A model generated the notes under the pieces. That model searched no databases and was not told the origin of the DNA. It was given only the letters and a program-made list of their open reading frames with translations. This document shows positions 52,929 through 61,193 of a DNA stretch of 64,000 nt, piece after piece. The DNA is from UBA6163 sp041753075 (lineage in GTDB: Bacteria; Planctomycetota; Planctomycetia; Pirellulales; Pirellulaceae): NCBI GenBank assembly GCA_041753075.1, contig JBGSVE010000065.1, positions 1 to 64,000 of the forward strand, in the 5' to 3' direction. The position numbers and the translations under genes were made by a program. The stretch's first letter is position 1; the number at the start of each line of letters is the position of its first letter.

Positions 52929-53837
52929 ATGACGATCGCTAAGGAAACTTATCCAAACGTAAAACTGGTTGATCCACGCATCGCGTTTGCCAAGCCTCCG
53001 TTTGATAAGCAAAAGGCGATGGATATGCCAGGTTCCACCGCCAAAATGAATCCGACACCCGACCATGGCGAGGAGAGCTACCAAGGTTCCGGCAAGCTTC
53101 AGGGACTTAATGCCCTGGTGACCGGTGCTGATAGCGGGATCGGGCGTGCAATCGCCTTGTGCTACGCTCGCGAAGGTGCGAATGTCGTTATCAACTATCT
53201 CTCGGAAGACAGTGATGCCGAAGCGACCAGGGTGCTCGTTGAACAAGCAGGCGTCAAAGCCAAAGTCATTCGAGGTGATCTGCGCGAAGTAGCATTCTGC
53301 GAAGAGTTGATCGAAAGCAGCATCGATTCGCTCGACTCGCTCGACATCCTTGTTAATAATGCTGCCTACCAAGTCAGTGGCGAGACGATTGATGACTTCT
53401 CGACCGAGGCTTTCGATCGAATCTTCAAAACCAATGTTTACGCTCCGTTCTGGCTTTCACGAGCGGTGTTGGACCGATTGCCGGCGGGAGGCAGCATCAT
53501 CAACACGGTTTCGATCCAAGGGTATAACCCATCGCCTTTCCTGCTGCCCTACGCATCAACGAAGTCGGCTCTCATCGGTATGACGAAGGCACTGGCAAAG
53601 ATCGCGATCGAGCGTGGCGTTCGTGTCAACGCAGTTGCGCCGGGACCGGTTTGGACACCGTTCATACCTGGATCGATGCCACCGGACAAGTTTAAAAACT
53701 TTGGTGCCGACACGCTGTTCGAGCGTCCCGCGCAACCGATCGAACTGGCTCCGCTCTATGTGTGGCTCGCCAGTACGGACGCCAGTTATGTCACGGCGGA
53801 AGTGTTTGGATGCACCGGCGGCCTTTCGCCATTTTAG
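52929..53837 (+). CDS. SDR oxidoreductase of the stress-associated type
   Basis: A 302-residue short-chain dehydrogenase. An approximately 55-residue N-terminal extension (TAKMNPTPDHGEESYQGSGK) precedes the Rossmann fold, as in the general-stress SDRs of Bacillus (YdaD-like). NAD(P) binding is in VTGADSGIGRAIALCYAREG. The NNAAYQ motif, the catalytic Ser in NTVSIQGYNPSP and YASTK (Tyr/Lys) are all present. The C-terminal ASYVTAEVFGCTGG is standard. The ATG at 52929 was chosen over an earlier in-frame start that would run back into the repeat. The substrate is unknown. Confidence 0.92.
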   Translation: MTIAKETYPNVKLVDPRIAFAKPPFDKQKAMDMPGSTAKMNPTPDHGEESYQGSGKLQGLNALVTGADSGIGRAIALCYAREGANVVINYLSEDSDAEATRVLVEQAGVKAKVIRGDLREVAFCEELIESSIDSLDSLDILVNNAAYQVSGETIDDFSTEAFDRIFKTNVYAPFWLSRAVLDRLPAGGSIINTVSIQGYNPSPFLLPYASTKSALIGMTKALAKIAIERGVRVNAVAPGPVWTPFIPGSMPPDKFKNFGADTLFERPAQPIELAPLYVWLASTDASYVTAEVFGCTGGLSPF

Positions 53838-53855
53838 ACACGATTCATTAGGTAA

Positions 53856-53900
53856 GTGGCTGCTTCCAGCCGCAAGCCTGCGGCTGGAAGCCCCAGCCAC
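53856..53900. repeat. Palindromic repeat, copy B
   Basis: The left arm begins at 53856 and the right arm is 53879-53900. The arms match except for a 3-base deletion (GGG) in the left arm; the loop is about 4 bases. It carries the same GAAGCCCCAGCCAC core as copy A and lies between two plus-strand SDR genes. Confidence 0.85.
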
Positions 53901-53932
53901 AATTAAACTTTAGTTAATAAGCAGACCAGCCA

Positions 53933-54706
53933 ATGACAACCACAATGATAACAGGTGCTTCATCCGGTATCGGACTGGAGCTTGTAGAACAGTTTGCCGC
54001 AAGTGGTGATGACGTGGTGCTGGTTTCCCGAAGTGAAGACAAACTCGATGAGCTTGCCCAACGGATTCGCGATCAACACAAAGTCACGGCGACGGTAATC
54101 GCAAGTGATTTGGCGAAGCCGGATGCGGTTGATCGGTTGACCGATGAACTCAATAACCGCAACATTTCGATTGATACGCTGGTCAACAATGCGGGCTTCG
54201 GTGCGTTGGGCAAATTCGCTGAATTGTCTGCCGATCGGCAAATCGACATGGTGATGGTCAACATCGTTGCGCTGACGCGACTGACAAGACAATTGCTCCC
54301 CGCCATGCTGCAGCGCAAACGCGGTGGGATCCTCAACGTCGGTTCAATCGCCGCCTACCAGGCTGGGCCCTACATGTCGGTCTACTACGCCACCAAAGCG
54401 TACGTCCTTTCCTTTACCGAAGGCCTACGTGAGGAACTGAAAGATTCCGGATTGCATGTGACTTGCCTTGAACCCGGTGCGACGGAAACGGGATTCGGCG
54501 AAGATTCGGGAATGGGCAAGCTTGACATGTTTTCGTCGCAGGCGATGCCAGCAAGAGAAGTCGCTAAAGCTGGGTATGAAGGCTATCGCAACAACGAAGA
54601 CGTCGTCATCCCAGGTTGGAAGAATCGTCTGATGGTCACCTCGGTTTCGCTGTTTCCAAGGTTCGTAACCAGGAAGTTGATTGCGAAGATGCAAGAGGTG
54701 AAGTAG
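53933..54706 (+). CDS. Short-chain dehydrogenase (DltE/YqjQ-like SDR)
   Basis: A 257-residue classical SDR. The cofactor site is MITGASSGIGLELVEQFAAS, NNAGFG follows, and the catalytic Ser/Tyr/Lys lie in NVGSIAAYQAGPYMSVYYAT with the Lys next (YATKAYVLSFTEGL). CLEPGATETGF is typical of this branch. It probably reduces or oxidises a small carbonyl or hydroxyl compound. It is 95 bp downstream of the other SDR gene, with a palindromic repeat between, and may be co-expressed. Confidence 0.92.
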   Translation: MTTTMITGASSGIGLELVEQFAASGDDVVLVSRSEDKLDELAQRIRDQHKVTATVIASDLAKPDAVDRLTDELNNRNISIDTLVNNAGFGALGKFAELSADRQIDMVMVNIVALTRLTRQLLPAMLQRKRGGILNVGSIAAYQAGPYMSVYYATKAYVLSFTEGLREELKDSGLHVTCLEPGATETGFGEDSGMGKLDMFSSQAMPAREVAKAGYEGYRNNEDVVIPGWKNRLMVTSVSLFPRFVTRKLIAKMQEVK

Positions 54707-54725
54707 TAGTTGCGACCGGTCTACC

Positions 54726-54787
54726 GTGGCTGAAGCTTCCAGCCGCAGTTGAGTTCGAGGAAACGCTGTGGCCCGAAGCCCCAGCCA
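54726..54787. repeat. Palindromic repeat, copy C (degenerate)
   Basis: The left arm is 54726-54748. The right arm, 54766-54787, matches the family core with about three mismatches, so pairing is imperfect. It has the same GAAGCCCCAGCCA core and lies just after the second SDR gene. Confidence 0.7.
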
Positions 54788-54816
54788 AAAATTTGTCTGT
54801 ATCTACTTCATCTTCA

Positions 54817-55110
54817 TCACAAGTAGACAATGGCAAGCAATGTCACGACGTCGATGAACGAACGCGAACCTTTCCAGGCTGCGAAATCGTCGGGCGTGTG
54901 ATCCATTGCGATATTGATATCTTCATCGAAATATAAAACGCACACTTCTCGAAGTCGATCTTCGCCAAACGCTTCGCCATCTGCGTTCATCTCTTCGACC
55001 ACGGCATCGGAGTGAAGGTACAGTCGAAGTCCCGAGGCAATTTGAATCGAACGCTCGTCGTAGTGCTCCGCCGGATCGTCGTCGAGCTCATCTCCCGCAT
55101 TATAACGTCC
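54817..55110 (-). pseudogene. Remnant of an unidentified gene, start lost
   Basis: In one minus-strand frame the sequence reads protein-like from about 55110 (GDELDDDPAEHYDERSIQIA, continuing DINIAMDHTPDDFAAWKGSR) to a stop at 54817. The only usable start is a GTG at 55002, which leaves 61 residues. The acidic, ordered-looking sequence before that start suggests that the 5' part of the gene was replaced by the receiver fragment immediately upstream. I do not recognise the family. Confidence 0.4.
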
Positions 55111-55271
55111 AACAAGATCAAATCGATATCGCCTGCTTCGATCATCGCGAGTGCTTGCTGTCCGTCACACGCGATCTCGGTTTCGTGTCCAGCGCGGGCA
55201 AGTCGGCGCGACAACGAATCTCGATTCGATTCGTTGTCATCGACGACGAGGCTGCGGGAGAATTTCTCCAC
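54987..55271 (-). pseudogene. Truncated response regulator receiver
   Basis: Translation from GTG 55271 gives a normal receiver start: RSLVVDDNESNRDSLSRRLA (Asp11 and Asp12), then IDLILLDVIMREM with the phosphoacceptor Asp55. It then leaves the family pattern at about 55088 and runs out of frame through the neighbouring remnant. The C-terminal half of the receiver (Thr/Ser and Lys sites) is missing, so phospho-signalling should be lost. It closely resembles the start of the intact regulator at 55868-56266 and may be a broken duplicate. It lies 5 bp after the ferritin-like gene. Confidence 0.7.
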
Positions 55272-55276
55272 TTAGA

Positions 55277-55777
55277 TCAAACGGCGGCCGTATTGGCTGC
55301 TTTGCTCAATTTACTGAGCAGCTTGTCTGCCTTCTCTTCGTCATCCATGTTTTCGCCAAGCTGCTGTTTGGCAAGTTTGTAACCGAGTTTGTCGGCCCAA
55401 GTGCAAAGAGTGCCATAGGTCGCGATTTCGTAGTGCTCGACTTTCTGGGCCAACGCAATCAGGACTGCATCCATGACGTCTGGATCAGCGTCCTCAGCCA
55501 TCATCGACTCGGCCTCGGTAATCAGACCCGCCATCGCTTCGCATTTCTTCGCCTTGGCTGGCTTGCCCGTATCTTCGAACGCCTTCTCGACACGTTGGAC
55601 ATGCATTTTGGTTTGCTCAAGATGATTCTCGAACGCTTTAGCCAGCTTTTCACAGGACGCTTTCTTTACCATCGCCGGAAGCGCTTTGGTCAACTGCTTC
55701 TCAGCGCTGTAAACGTCTTGCAACTCGTCGGTGAACGCATCGGCGAGGCTCTTCATCTTTGCCATTGTGCTACTCAT
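55277..55777 (-). CDS. Ferritin-like DUF892 protein (YciE/YciF type)
   Basis: A 166-residue all-helical protein of the DUF892/YciF family, which adopts a ferritin-like four-helix bundle and is induced by general stress in enterobacteria. Metal-ligand-type residues are spread as expected: DELQDVYSAEKQLTKALPAM, ENHLEQTKMHVQRVEKAFED, EAESMMAEDADPDVMDAVLI and KVEHYEIATYGTLCTWADKL. It may bind iron, but ferroxidase activity is not established. It lies downstream of a two-component pair on the same strand. Confidence 0.93.
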   Translation of the reverse strand: MSSTMAKMKSLADAFTDELQDVYSAEKQLTKALPAMVKKASCEKLAKAFENHLEQTKMHVQRVEKAFEDTGKPAKAKKCEAMAGLITEAESMMAEDADPDVMDAVLIALAQKVEHYEIATYGTLCTWADKLGYKLAKQQLGENMDDEEKADKLLSKLSKAANTAAV

Positions 55778-55867
55778 TTTCTGGAGAGGGGGATATTTGT
55801 CATCGCATCACGAAGCGTTCGCGACACGGATAAGACCCCACAGCACACGTTGTGCCACAATGCGTGA

Positions 55868-56266
55868 TTACGATTGTGTGTCCGCTGAATCAGGCTTTGC
55901 GTCGTGACTCGTTTCGAGCAGTTTTTCAATGATCAGCATCAATGCGTCAAGATCGACCGGTTTGGCGTGATAGTCGGTGCAGCCCGCTTCCAAGGCCCGT
56001 TCTTTGTCGCCCTGCATGGCGTGCGCCGTCAATGCGATGATCGGAATGGTGATTCCCTGGGATCGAATTTGTTCGGTCGCTTCCCAGCCATCCAGCTCCG
56101 GCATGTTCATGTCCATTAAAATCAGCTGCGGGCTGTCCGCCGTTGCCTGACGAACGGCCGCTGTTCCACTTTCGGCAGTGGTCACATTGAAGCCGCGCCG
56201 TGTTAAGCGTCGCGCGAGGACATCACGGTTGTCTTCATTGTCGTCGACAACCAGGATTCTTGACAT
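55868..56266 (-). CDS. Single-domain response regulator
   Basis: A 132-residue stand-alone receiver. Acidic residues Asp8 and Asp9 in ILVVDDNEDNRDVLAR, the phosphoacceptor Asp in LILMDMNMPELDGWEA, the switch Thr in IIALTAHAM and the conserved Lys in YHAKPVDLD are all present. There is no output domain, so it probably works in a phosphorelay. It starts 8 bp after the hybrid kinase stop and is clearly co-transcribed with it. Confidence 0.94.
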   Translation of the reverse strand: MSRILVVDDNEDNRDVLARRLTRRGFNVTTAESGTAAVRQATADSPQLILMDMNMPELDGWEATEQIRSQGITIPIIALTAHAMQGDKERALEAGCTDYHAKPVDLDALMLIIEKLLETSHDAKPDSADTQS

Positions 56267-56274
56267 GGTGATTC

Positions 56275-58932
56275 CTATTGCTGTTCAGCGACAATGGCGA
56301 CGACGCGGCGGACTTCTTCCAGCAAGCGCTGCCGAGTCGCATTTCCTTTGGAGATCACTCGCTCGACTCCGCCGTTGAGCCGCTGGCGGTCTTCGGAAGT
56401 TAGTTCTTTGGACGTCAGAACGATCACGGGAATCGTCTTCCACAACTCATGTTCTCGCAGATTCTCGAGAAATTCCAACCCGTCCATCACGGGCATCATC
56501 AAATCGAGCAAAACGATTGATGGCACTTCTTCCGCAATGACTTTCAAGCCTTCCGCGCCGTCGCCGGCTTGACGGACTCGCCAACCTTGGCCGCGAAGTG
56601 TCCGATCAAGTGCGCGACGAATCGTCTCGTCGTCGTCGATTACCAGAATCGACGAATCGCTTCCGACAAGATACCTTCGCACAAGCGACATCAACTTCAC
56701 ACGATCAATCGGCTTGACCAAATATTCTGAGGCACCCAGCACAAACCCCATGTCGCGTTCGTCGCTGATCGATTGCATGATGACCGGAACGTCGGAAAGT
56801 TGCTGGTCGGCTTTGAGCGTCAGCAGCACCGACCAACCATCGACTTTAGGCATGGCCACGTCCAAAATGATCAAATCAGGATGATGTTCTCGCGCGAGTG
56901 TCAAACCTTCCACACCATCGCCCGCGGTGATGCAGCGAATTCCTTCGTTCACCATGATGCGGCTGAGGATATCGCGAACCGAGGGATCGTCATCAATCAC
57001 CAACACCGAACCGACGCGTGACACTCCTGAAGAGCTTCCCGCCGCAGCGCTGCGGCGGGAAGCCCCAGCCACATCTTGTTGCGAAACGGTTGGCGGGTCG
57101 CCGTGAACGTCCGTCGCGGACTCCGGTGCATCGAGTGGCAATCTCACGCGAAACGTCGTGCCCGTACCGAGTTCGCTTTCCACGTTCACGTCGCCGCCCA
57201 TCAGATCGGTGAAGCGCCGGATGATCGCCAGCCCCAAACCGGTGCCGCCATACTTTCGCGTTGTCGAAACGTCGGCCTGCATGAACGGCTGGAATAATCG
57301 AGCGACCTGTTCCGCCGTCATTCCGATGCCGGAATCGATGACTTCAAAAACCATTTGTCGCTCCGATTCATCAACGAGCGTCCGCAACCGAATCACGCCA
57401 TCTTCGGTGAACTTACTGGAATTGGACAACAAGTTGTAAAGCACCTGGCGCAGCTTGGTGACGTCTCCATCCAAGCTCGTCACGTCGCTGGCAGTTTCAA
57501 CTTCGATACGATTACGATTCTTTTCAATCAGTGGCTGAATCGTCGTCACCACTTCGTCCAGCATCGCGCGAATATCGAAGGTTTCGCGATACAACTCCAT
57601 CTTGCCGGCTTCAATTTTCGACAAATCCAACACGCCGTTGACCAGTTCTAACAAATGCTTGCCGGCCAAGCGGATGCGTTTTAAGTCAGGGATAAACTCG
57701 GGAACTTCCGCGTCTTCGGCTTCTTCGGCCAGCAGTTCGCTGTACATGATTACGGCATTAAGCGGCGTGCGCAGTTCATGACTCATGTTTGCCAGGAACT
57801 GACTTTTGGATTCATTCGCGAACTCCGCCGCCTCTTTCGCAGCTTCCAGTTCTTGCCGACTGCGGACTCGCGCCGTAATGTCCTTGAACGTGACGACGGC
57901 ACCTTCGGTGGTTCCCGCGTTGTGAATGGGGAATGACGAATACTCAGCGGCAAACGAGTTGCCGTCGAGCTTCCACAATTGTTCGTCATCGACCTGGCAC
58001 CCACCGCCCGTCCGCAAAGCTCGATAGATTGGGCAATCTTCAACGGGATAGGGTTGGCCGTTGGCGTCGGTATGGTGAATCAAAGCATGCATGTCATGGC
58101 CCAAGAATTCAGCGCGACTGCCGCCTAGCAGGATTGCGCCGGCTTTGTTGATAAACGTGCAAAGCCCTGCTCGATCGATCCCATAGATTCCTTCCCCGGT
58201 CGATTCCAGTAGGCGTTCGTTATATCGGGCCAGCGCAGCGTTTTCCTCTGTTTGTTTCGCGGCATTCTCGGCAGCGGATTTTTGCAATTCCCAGTGGCGA
58301 CGCAGCACATAATAGATCCCAGCCAAAATCAACGGCAGAACGAATGCCGAGATACCCAGTGTCAGCCAAGTCTGTGCGACACGGCGATCGTATTGCTTGG
58401 TTCGCTGGGTCAACAATTCGTCTTCGATCTGGATAATTTCCTCCACGACTTTTTTTACCGGAGCCATCATCGCCGTCGTTGCGGCCAACAACTTGGTGTC
58501 AACCGATTTTTCCGATTCGCCAATGGACCTGAAGTCAAGCATACGGCGCTGCTGAGACAAGACCGGCTCGACCAGTTGATCCAACTTGTTCAACCGATCT
58601 TGTTGTGCCGAGTTGTCGTCCGTCAGCGCTCGCAGCTCAACTTGCCGATCCGCAGCGGATGCGACGGAAGCGTCAAACTGCTCACGATATTGCGGCTCGC
58701 CTGAGATCCAAAAGCCTCGCGACGCGCTCTCGGCTTGTGCTAGGTCTGCGGAAATACCTTCGATGTTGGCAAGCACGGCGCGAGTGTGCGAAACCCAACC
58801 GGCACTTTCTGCGAAGGTTTGTACGTTGCGGTAGATCAAAATGCCGCACGCGAACAGCACGACCACGCCGGTCGTTAGCAACAAGGGAATGAAGTATCGC
58901 TTGGTCGATCTACTTCCAGAACGCGTCGGCAT
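56275..58932 (-). CDS. Large hybrid histidine kinase (CHASE3-PAS-HisKA-HATPase-REC-REC)
   Basis: An 885-residue membrane kinase. A first transmembrane helix (about 13-33) and a second (about 190-212) bracket a periplasmic CHASE3-like helical sensor (GISADLAQAESASRGFWISG). A PAS domain (about 240-355), HisKA (FLANMSHELRTPLNAVIMYS) and HATPase (NLLSNSSKFT, DSGIGMT, GTGLGLAIIRRF) follow. Two receivers come last (LIILDVAMPKVDGW and IVLLDLMMPVMDGL). Between the ATPase and first receiver, residues about 621-633 are encoded by a palindromic repeat. The ATG at 58932 was preferred to an adjacent GTG. Signal and output are unknown. Confidence 0.93.
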   Translation of the reverse strand: MPTRSGSRSTKRYFIPLLLTTGVVVLFACGILIYRNVQTFAESAGWVSHTRAVLANIEGISADLAQAESASRGFWISGEPQYREQFDASVASAADRQVELRALTDDNSAQQDRLNKLDQLVEPVLSQQRRMLDFRSIGESEKSVDTKLLAATTAMMAPVKKVVEEIIQIEDELLTQRTKQYDRRVAQTWLTLGISAFVLPLILAGIYYVLRRHWELQKSAAENAAKQTEENAALARYNERLLESTGEGIYGIDRAGLCTFINKAGAILLGGSRAEFLGHDMHALIHHTDANGQPYPVEDCPIYRALRTGGGCQVDDEQLWKLDGNSFAAEYSSFPIHNAGTTEGAVVTFKDITARVRSRQELEAAKEAAEFANESKSQFLANMSHELRTPLNAVIMYSELLAEEAEDAEVPEFIPDLKRIRLAGKHLLELVNGVLDLSKIEAGKMELYRETFDIRAMLDEVVTTIQPLIEKNRNRIEVETASDVTSLDGDVTKLRQVLYNLLSNSSKFTEDGVIRLRTLVDESERQMVFEVIDSGIGMTAEQVARLFQPFMQADVSTTRKYGGTGLGLAIIRRFTDLMGGDVNVESELGTGTTFRVRLPLDAPESATDVHGDPPTVSQQDVAGASRRSAAAGSSSGVSRVGSVLVIDDDPSVRDILSRIMVNEGIRCITAGDGVEGLTLAREHHPDLIILDVAMPKVDGWSVLLTLKADQQLSDVPVIMQSISDERDMGFVLGASEYLVKPIDRVKLMSLVRRYLVGSDSSILVIDDDETIRRALDRTLRGQGWRVRQAGDGAEGLKVIAEEVPSIVLLDLMMPVMDGLEFLENLREHELWKTIPVIVLTSKELTSEDRQRLNGGVERVISKGNATRQRLLEEVRRVVAIVAEQQ
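57034..57072. repeat. Palindromic repeat, copy D, inside the kinase gene
   Basis: 57034-57063 is a perfect 30-base palindrome (15 bp per arm, no loop), followed by CCCAGCCAC, the same right-hand core as copies A-C. It lies in frame in the hybrid kinase gene and encodes VAGASRRSAAAGS in the linker before the first receiver. The left outer flank present in other copies is missing. Confidence 0.85.
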
Positions 58933-58959
58933 CACTCACATTCCTAACTTAAGCAGCAT

Positions 58960-59712
58960 TTATTCTGTCACTTTACCGCTGTCGGCAATTGCCACGGGCT
59001 TGTTGTGACCAATCGTCCTGGCAATCAACCAACAAACGATTGCCCATACCAAACCCGCCGTCCAGCCGGCCAATACATCGGACGGATAATGAACGCCCAT
59101 GTAGATTCGACTAACACCGATCATCGCGACAACGAAAATGGCGCAGGTCAAGACATAGACCCGAATCCAAAAGTGTTTCAACACCGGGGCAACGATTGCC
59201 GCCAATGTCAGATATACGACTGCCGACATCATCGAGTGGCCGCTGGGAAAACTACTCGTGTAGACTTCAGCAAGATGCGGCACCAGGTCTGGGCGCGGTC
59301 TGGAAAAAGCATTTTTCAGCAGCAAACTGACGACAATACCGCTGGTCGTCGAGGCCACCAACACGGCCATCGTTCGGTAGGCATGGTGAATCGCGAGAAA
59401 TCCAGCTGCTGCGGTAATAAACAGAGAAAGGACGGCTACTCCACCAAGTCCCGTGATGTCGCGACCAACTTCCCCCATCCAACGTGGACCGAGCGGAATG
59501 GCTGGGTCAACGGCGCTGCGAAGTTGACGTACTGCCCAGCGATCGAAGTCACCGGTGTCGCCCTCAAGAACTTCATCCGCTAATTCGATGAAACCCCATA
59601 AGCCCGCAACGACAAGTAGCAAACCGACCAACATGACCGGTTCGCGAGCGCGTAGAAACTGGACAATGATTGCAAGCCCACCGCGGACCTTGCCGCGAAC
59701 GAAATTCGTCAT
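58960..59712 (-). CDS. PAP2 family membrane phosphatase
   Basis: A 250-residue integral membrane protein with about five to six helices. The three-part phosphatase signature is intact: KNAFSRPRPDLVPH, then PSGHSMMSAVVYLTLAA, then SRIYMGVHYPSDVLAG, with catalytic histidines in the last two. Such enzymes dephosphorylate lipids like phosphatidic acid or undecaprenyl pyrophosphate. The ATG at 59712 is preferred to an adjacent GTG. It is upstream of the kinase gene on the same strand, with a 27-bp gap, so it may share a transcript. Confidence 0.93.
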   Translation of the reverse strand: MTNFVRGKVRGGLAIIVQFLRAREPVMLVGLLLVVAGLWGFIELADEVLEGDTGDFDRWAVRQLRSAVDPAIPLGPRWMGEVGRDITGLGGVAVLSLFITAAAGFLAIHHAYRTMAVLVASTTSGIVVSLLLKNAFSRPRPDLVPHLAEVYTSSFPSGHSMMSAVVYLTLAAIVAPVLKHFWIRVYVLTCAIFVVAMIGVSRIYMGVHYPSDVLAGWTAGLVWAIVCWLIARTIGHNKPVAIADSGKVTE

Positions 59713-59809
59713 CACAGTTCGTTAATTCATGTCCGTGACTTCAGCATCGACCGCACCGGCACCCAGCGCGCGCTCCCCTGCAATTTAAAGTTCCGTAAAC
59801 AGGCTCATC

Positions 59810-59965
59810 TCAAATTCTCCCCATCAGAACCAGAACGAGAATAATCACGAAAATTAAACCTAAGCCACCACTTGGGCCATAACCCCATCCACGGCTATGC
59901 GGCCAAGCCGGAAGCGACCCGAGCAAAATTAAGATCAAAATAATTAGTAGAATAGTACCGAGCAT
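59810..59965 (-). CDS. DUF3309 small membrane protein
   Basis: A 51-residue protein. It has two hydrophobic helices (GTILLIILILILLGSLPAW and GLIFVIILVLVLMG) joined by a short loop with HSRGWGYGPSGG. This matches DUF3309, small proteins often seen near stress genes in bacteria. The ATG at 59965 and TGA at 59810-59812 are clear. It has the same orientation as the PAP2 gene, 97 bp away. Its function is unknown; its size suggests a membrane-associated stress peptide. Confidence 0.88.
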   Translation of the reverse strand: MLGTILLIILILILLGSLPAWPHSRGWGYGPSGGLGLIFVIILVLVLMGRI

Positions 59966-60273
59966 AATTAGTGTCTCTGCGGAAACTTCTGGTGATTGAA
60001 AGCTGCAGCCGTTTTCGTGATGTCAAATGGACCCTTCCGATCATTGAGAACATGAGCACGTCTTGTGCCGCCGCAATGATTGGGACGCAATTAAATCACC
60101 AATGCCAAAGACTGTATCGCGATGACTGCGAAAATAACCCGGATTGTCCGATGGAATGTGAATCAATAGATATCGGCGGCGATGTCATCAGTTACCTGAA
60201 AGAATGGAACTACTGCTTAAGTTTCATCGTCTCAACGGTTCATTTCGAACAAGCCAATTTCCGAGGAGTTCCG
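59966..60273. other. Region between DUF3309 and the small secreted protein
   Basis: A plus-strand frame is open through this stretch from 59971 into the following gene. The peptide it would add has no signal or recognised domain (several Cys, no hydrophobic core). I judge it noncoding; it should hold the promoters of the two divergent genes. Confidence 0.45.
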
Positions 60274-60807
60274 GTGCATAGCCATCTTGTCGCCTTGTTG
60301 CTAGCCGCTGTGTGCATGTCTGCCGCATGGTCGCAGGACCAGAATGAAGAAGCAGCGCGCAAATTCGTGGGGCCGACCAAAGATGTCACGTTCCACGTTA
60401 TTGCTCTGATTGAATCCGATGATCAGAATCGAAGACCGTACGATGGCCCGGCTCGCGACGGGCTGACGGCGGCAGGCTTCGAGCGTATGGTCATCGCGGG
60501 ATCAGCGACTGCAATGGTGACGATTGGCCAACGCTCGGAAGTTTCGGGGACTTCACGATATGGTCATTTGTCGGTGTCCACTTCAATGCTGAATACAACC
60601 GATAAGAACGAAGTGCAGGTAAAAATCAATTTACAAACAAGGAATCAGTCACCAATATCAATCAACACAAGTGCCCGTGCATCGTTGGGTAGATGGTTTC
60701 TTGTCGGTGCCACGGACTCACGTATTGGGTTACCAGTCCATGCAGACGATGGAAAACGCTTTGTCGCGGTGATGCGAGTCGATGATGGCGTGCTGACTCT
60801 CGACTGA
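60274..60807 (+). CDS. Small exported protein, unknown family
   Basis: A 177-residue protein. The GTG at 60274 gives a good signal peptide (MHSHLVALLLAAVCMSAAWS, cleavage before QDQNEE) and has GAGGAG at 60263-60268 as a ribosome site. The mature part is mostly beta, ending in GRWFLVGATDSRIGLPVHAD and FVAVMRVDDGVLTLD, a pattern seen in the C-terminal beta-domain of secretin-related planctomycete proteins. That similarity is weak. The frame is open upstream to 59971 but without a plausible signal. Confidence 0.65.
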   Translation: MHSHLVALLLAAVCMSAAWSQDQNEEAARKFVGPTKDVTFHVIALIESDDQNRRPYDGPARDGLTAAGFERMVIAGSATAMVTIGQRSEVSGTSRYGHLSVSTSMLNTTDKNEVQVKINLQTRNQSPISINTSARASLGRWFLVGATDSRIGLPVHADDGKRFVAVMRVDDGVLTLD

Positions 60808-60810
60808 AAG

Positions 60811-60957
60811 TTGCTCGTTGCCGCACGCGTGCGAGTGGTCTATGGGTACACAATTACCGAGTATCCGCAGTGGAACGATGAGTTGGACGCGCACTACGAC
60901 GGCGACTATGAAACCGATCGTCGATACATCCGACACGCTTACGGATACCGGGGCTAA
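60811..60957 (+). CDS. Possible 48-residue Tyr/Asp-rich ORF
   Basis: Starting with TTG, the frame gives a short hydrophobic start (LLVAARVRVVYGYT) and then YPQWNDELDAHYDGDYETDR and RYIRHAYGYRG. The composition looks protein-like, but there is no ribosome site. It could be the tail of a lost gene rather than a gene in itself. Confidence 0.25.
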   Translation: MLVAARVRVVYGYTITEYPQWNDELDAHYDGDYETDRRYIRHAYGYRG

Positions 60958-60986
60958 ACTCTCAGCGATCGCCTCGGGTGACAAAA

Positions 60987-61038
60987 ATTGTAGAACGGTT
61001 GTCCCCAACCGTTTTGGTGCGCACAGCCGTTCTACAAT
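60987..61038. repeat. Nested inverted repeat upstream of the FlgI-like gene
   Basis: ATTGTAGAACGG (60987-60998) is the exact reverse complement of CCGTTCTACAAT (61027-61038). Inside, GGTTG and CAACC form a second small hairpin. There is no T-run. It resembles a dispersed palindromic repeat more than a terminator; its sequence differs from copies A-D and from the 27.2-kb hairpin. Confidence 0.75.
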
Positions 61039-61193
61039 CGTCTCACACCACAAGCGACAGCTCGATTATTAAAAGGCGGTCTTTGAACTTGCGACCGATT
61101 GGCCGCTATTTGTAGGGTTAGGCTTCCAAATCTGAATTACGAATCGGCGTTTTTCGTTGCGCCGTTTTCGACCGTGTTCGCAGGGAAGCGATC

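Larger units (their letters stand above)
60808..61193. other. Gap with a possible micro-gene and a hairpin repeat
   Basis: These 386 bases lie between two plus-strand genes. They contain a 48-codon frame (60811-60957) and an inverted repeat (60987-61038), both annotated separately. Apart from these I see no promoter of quality. Confidence 0.5.

Noticed and set aside
52713..53372. A 219-codon minus-strand frame over repeat A and the first SDR
   Set aside because: It starts within SDR coding DNA and reads through the palindrome; no motif found.
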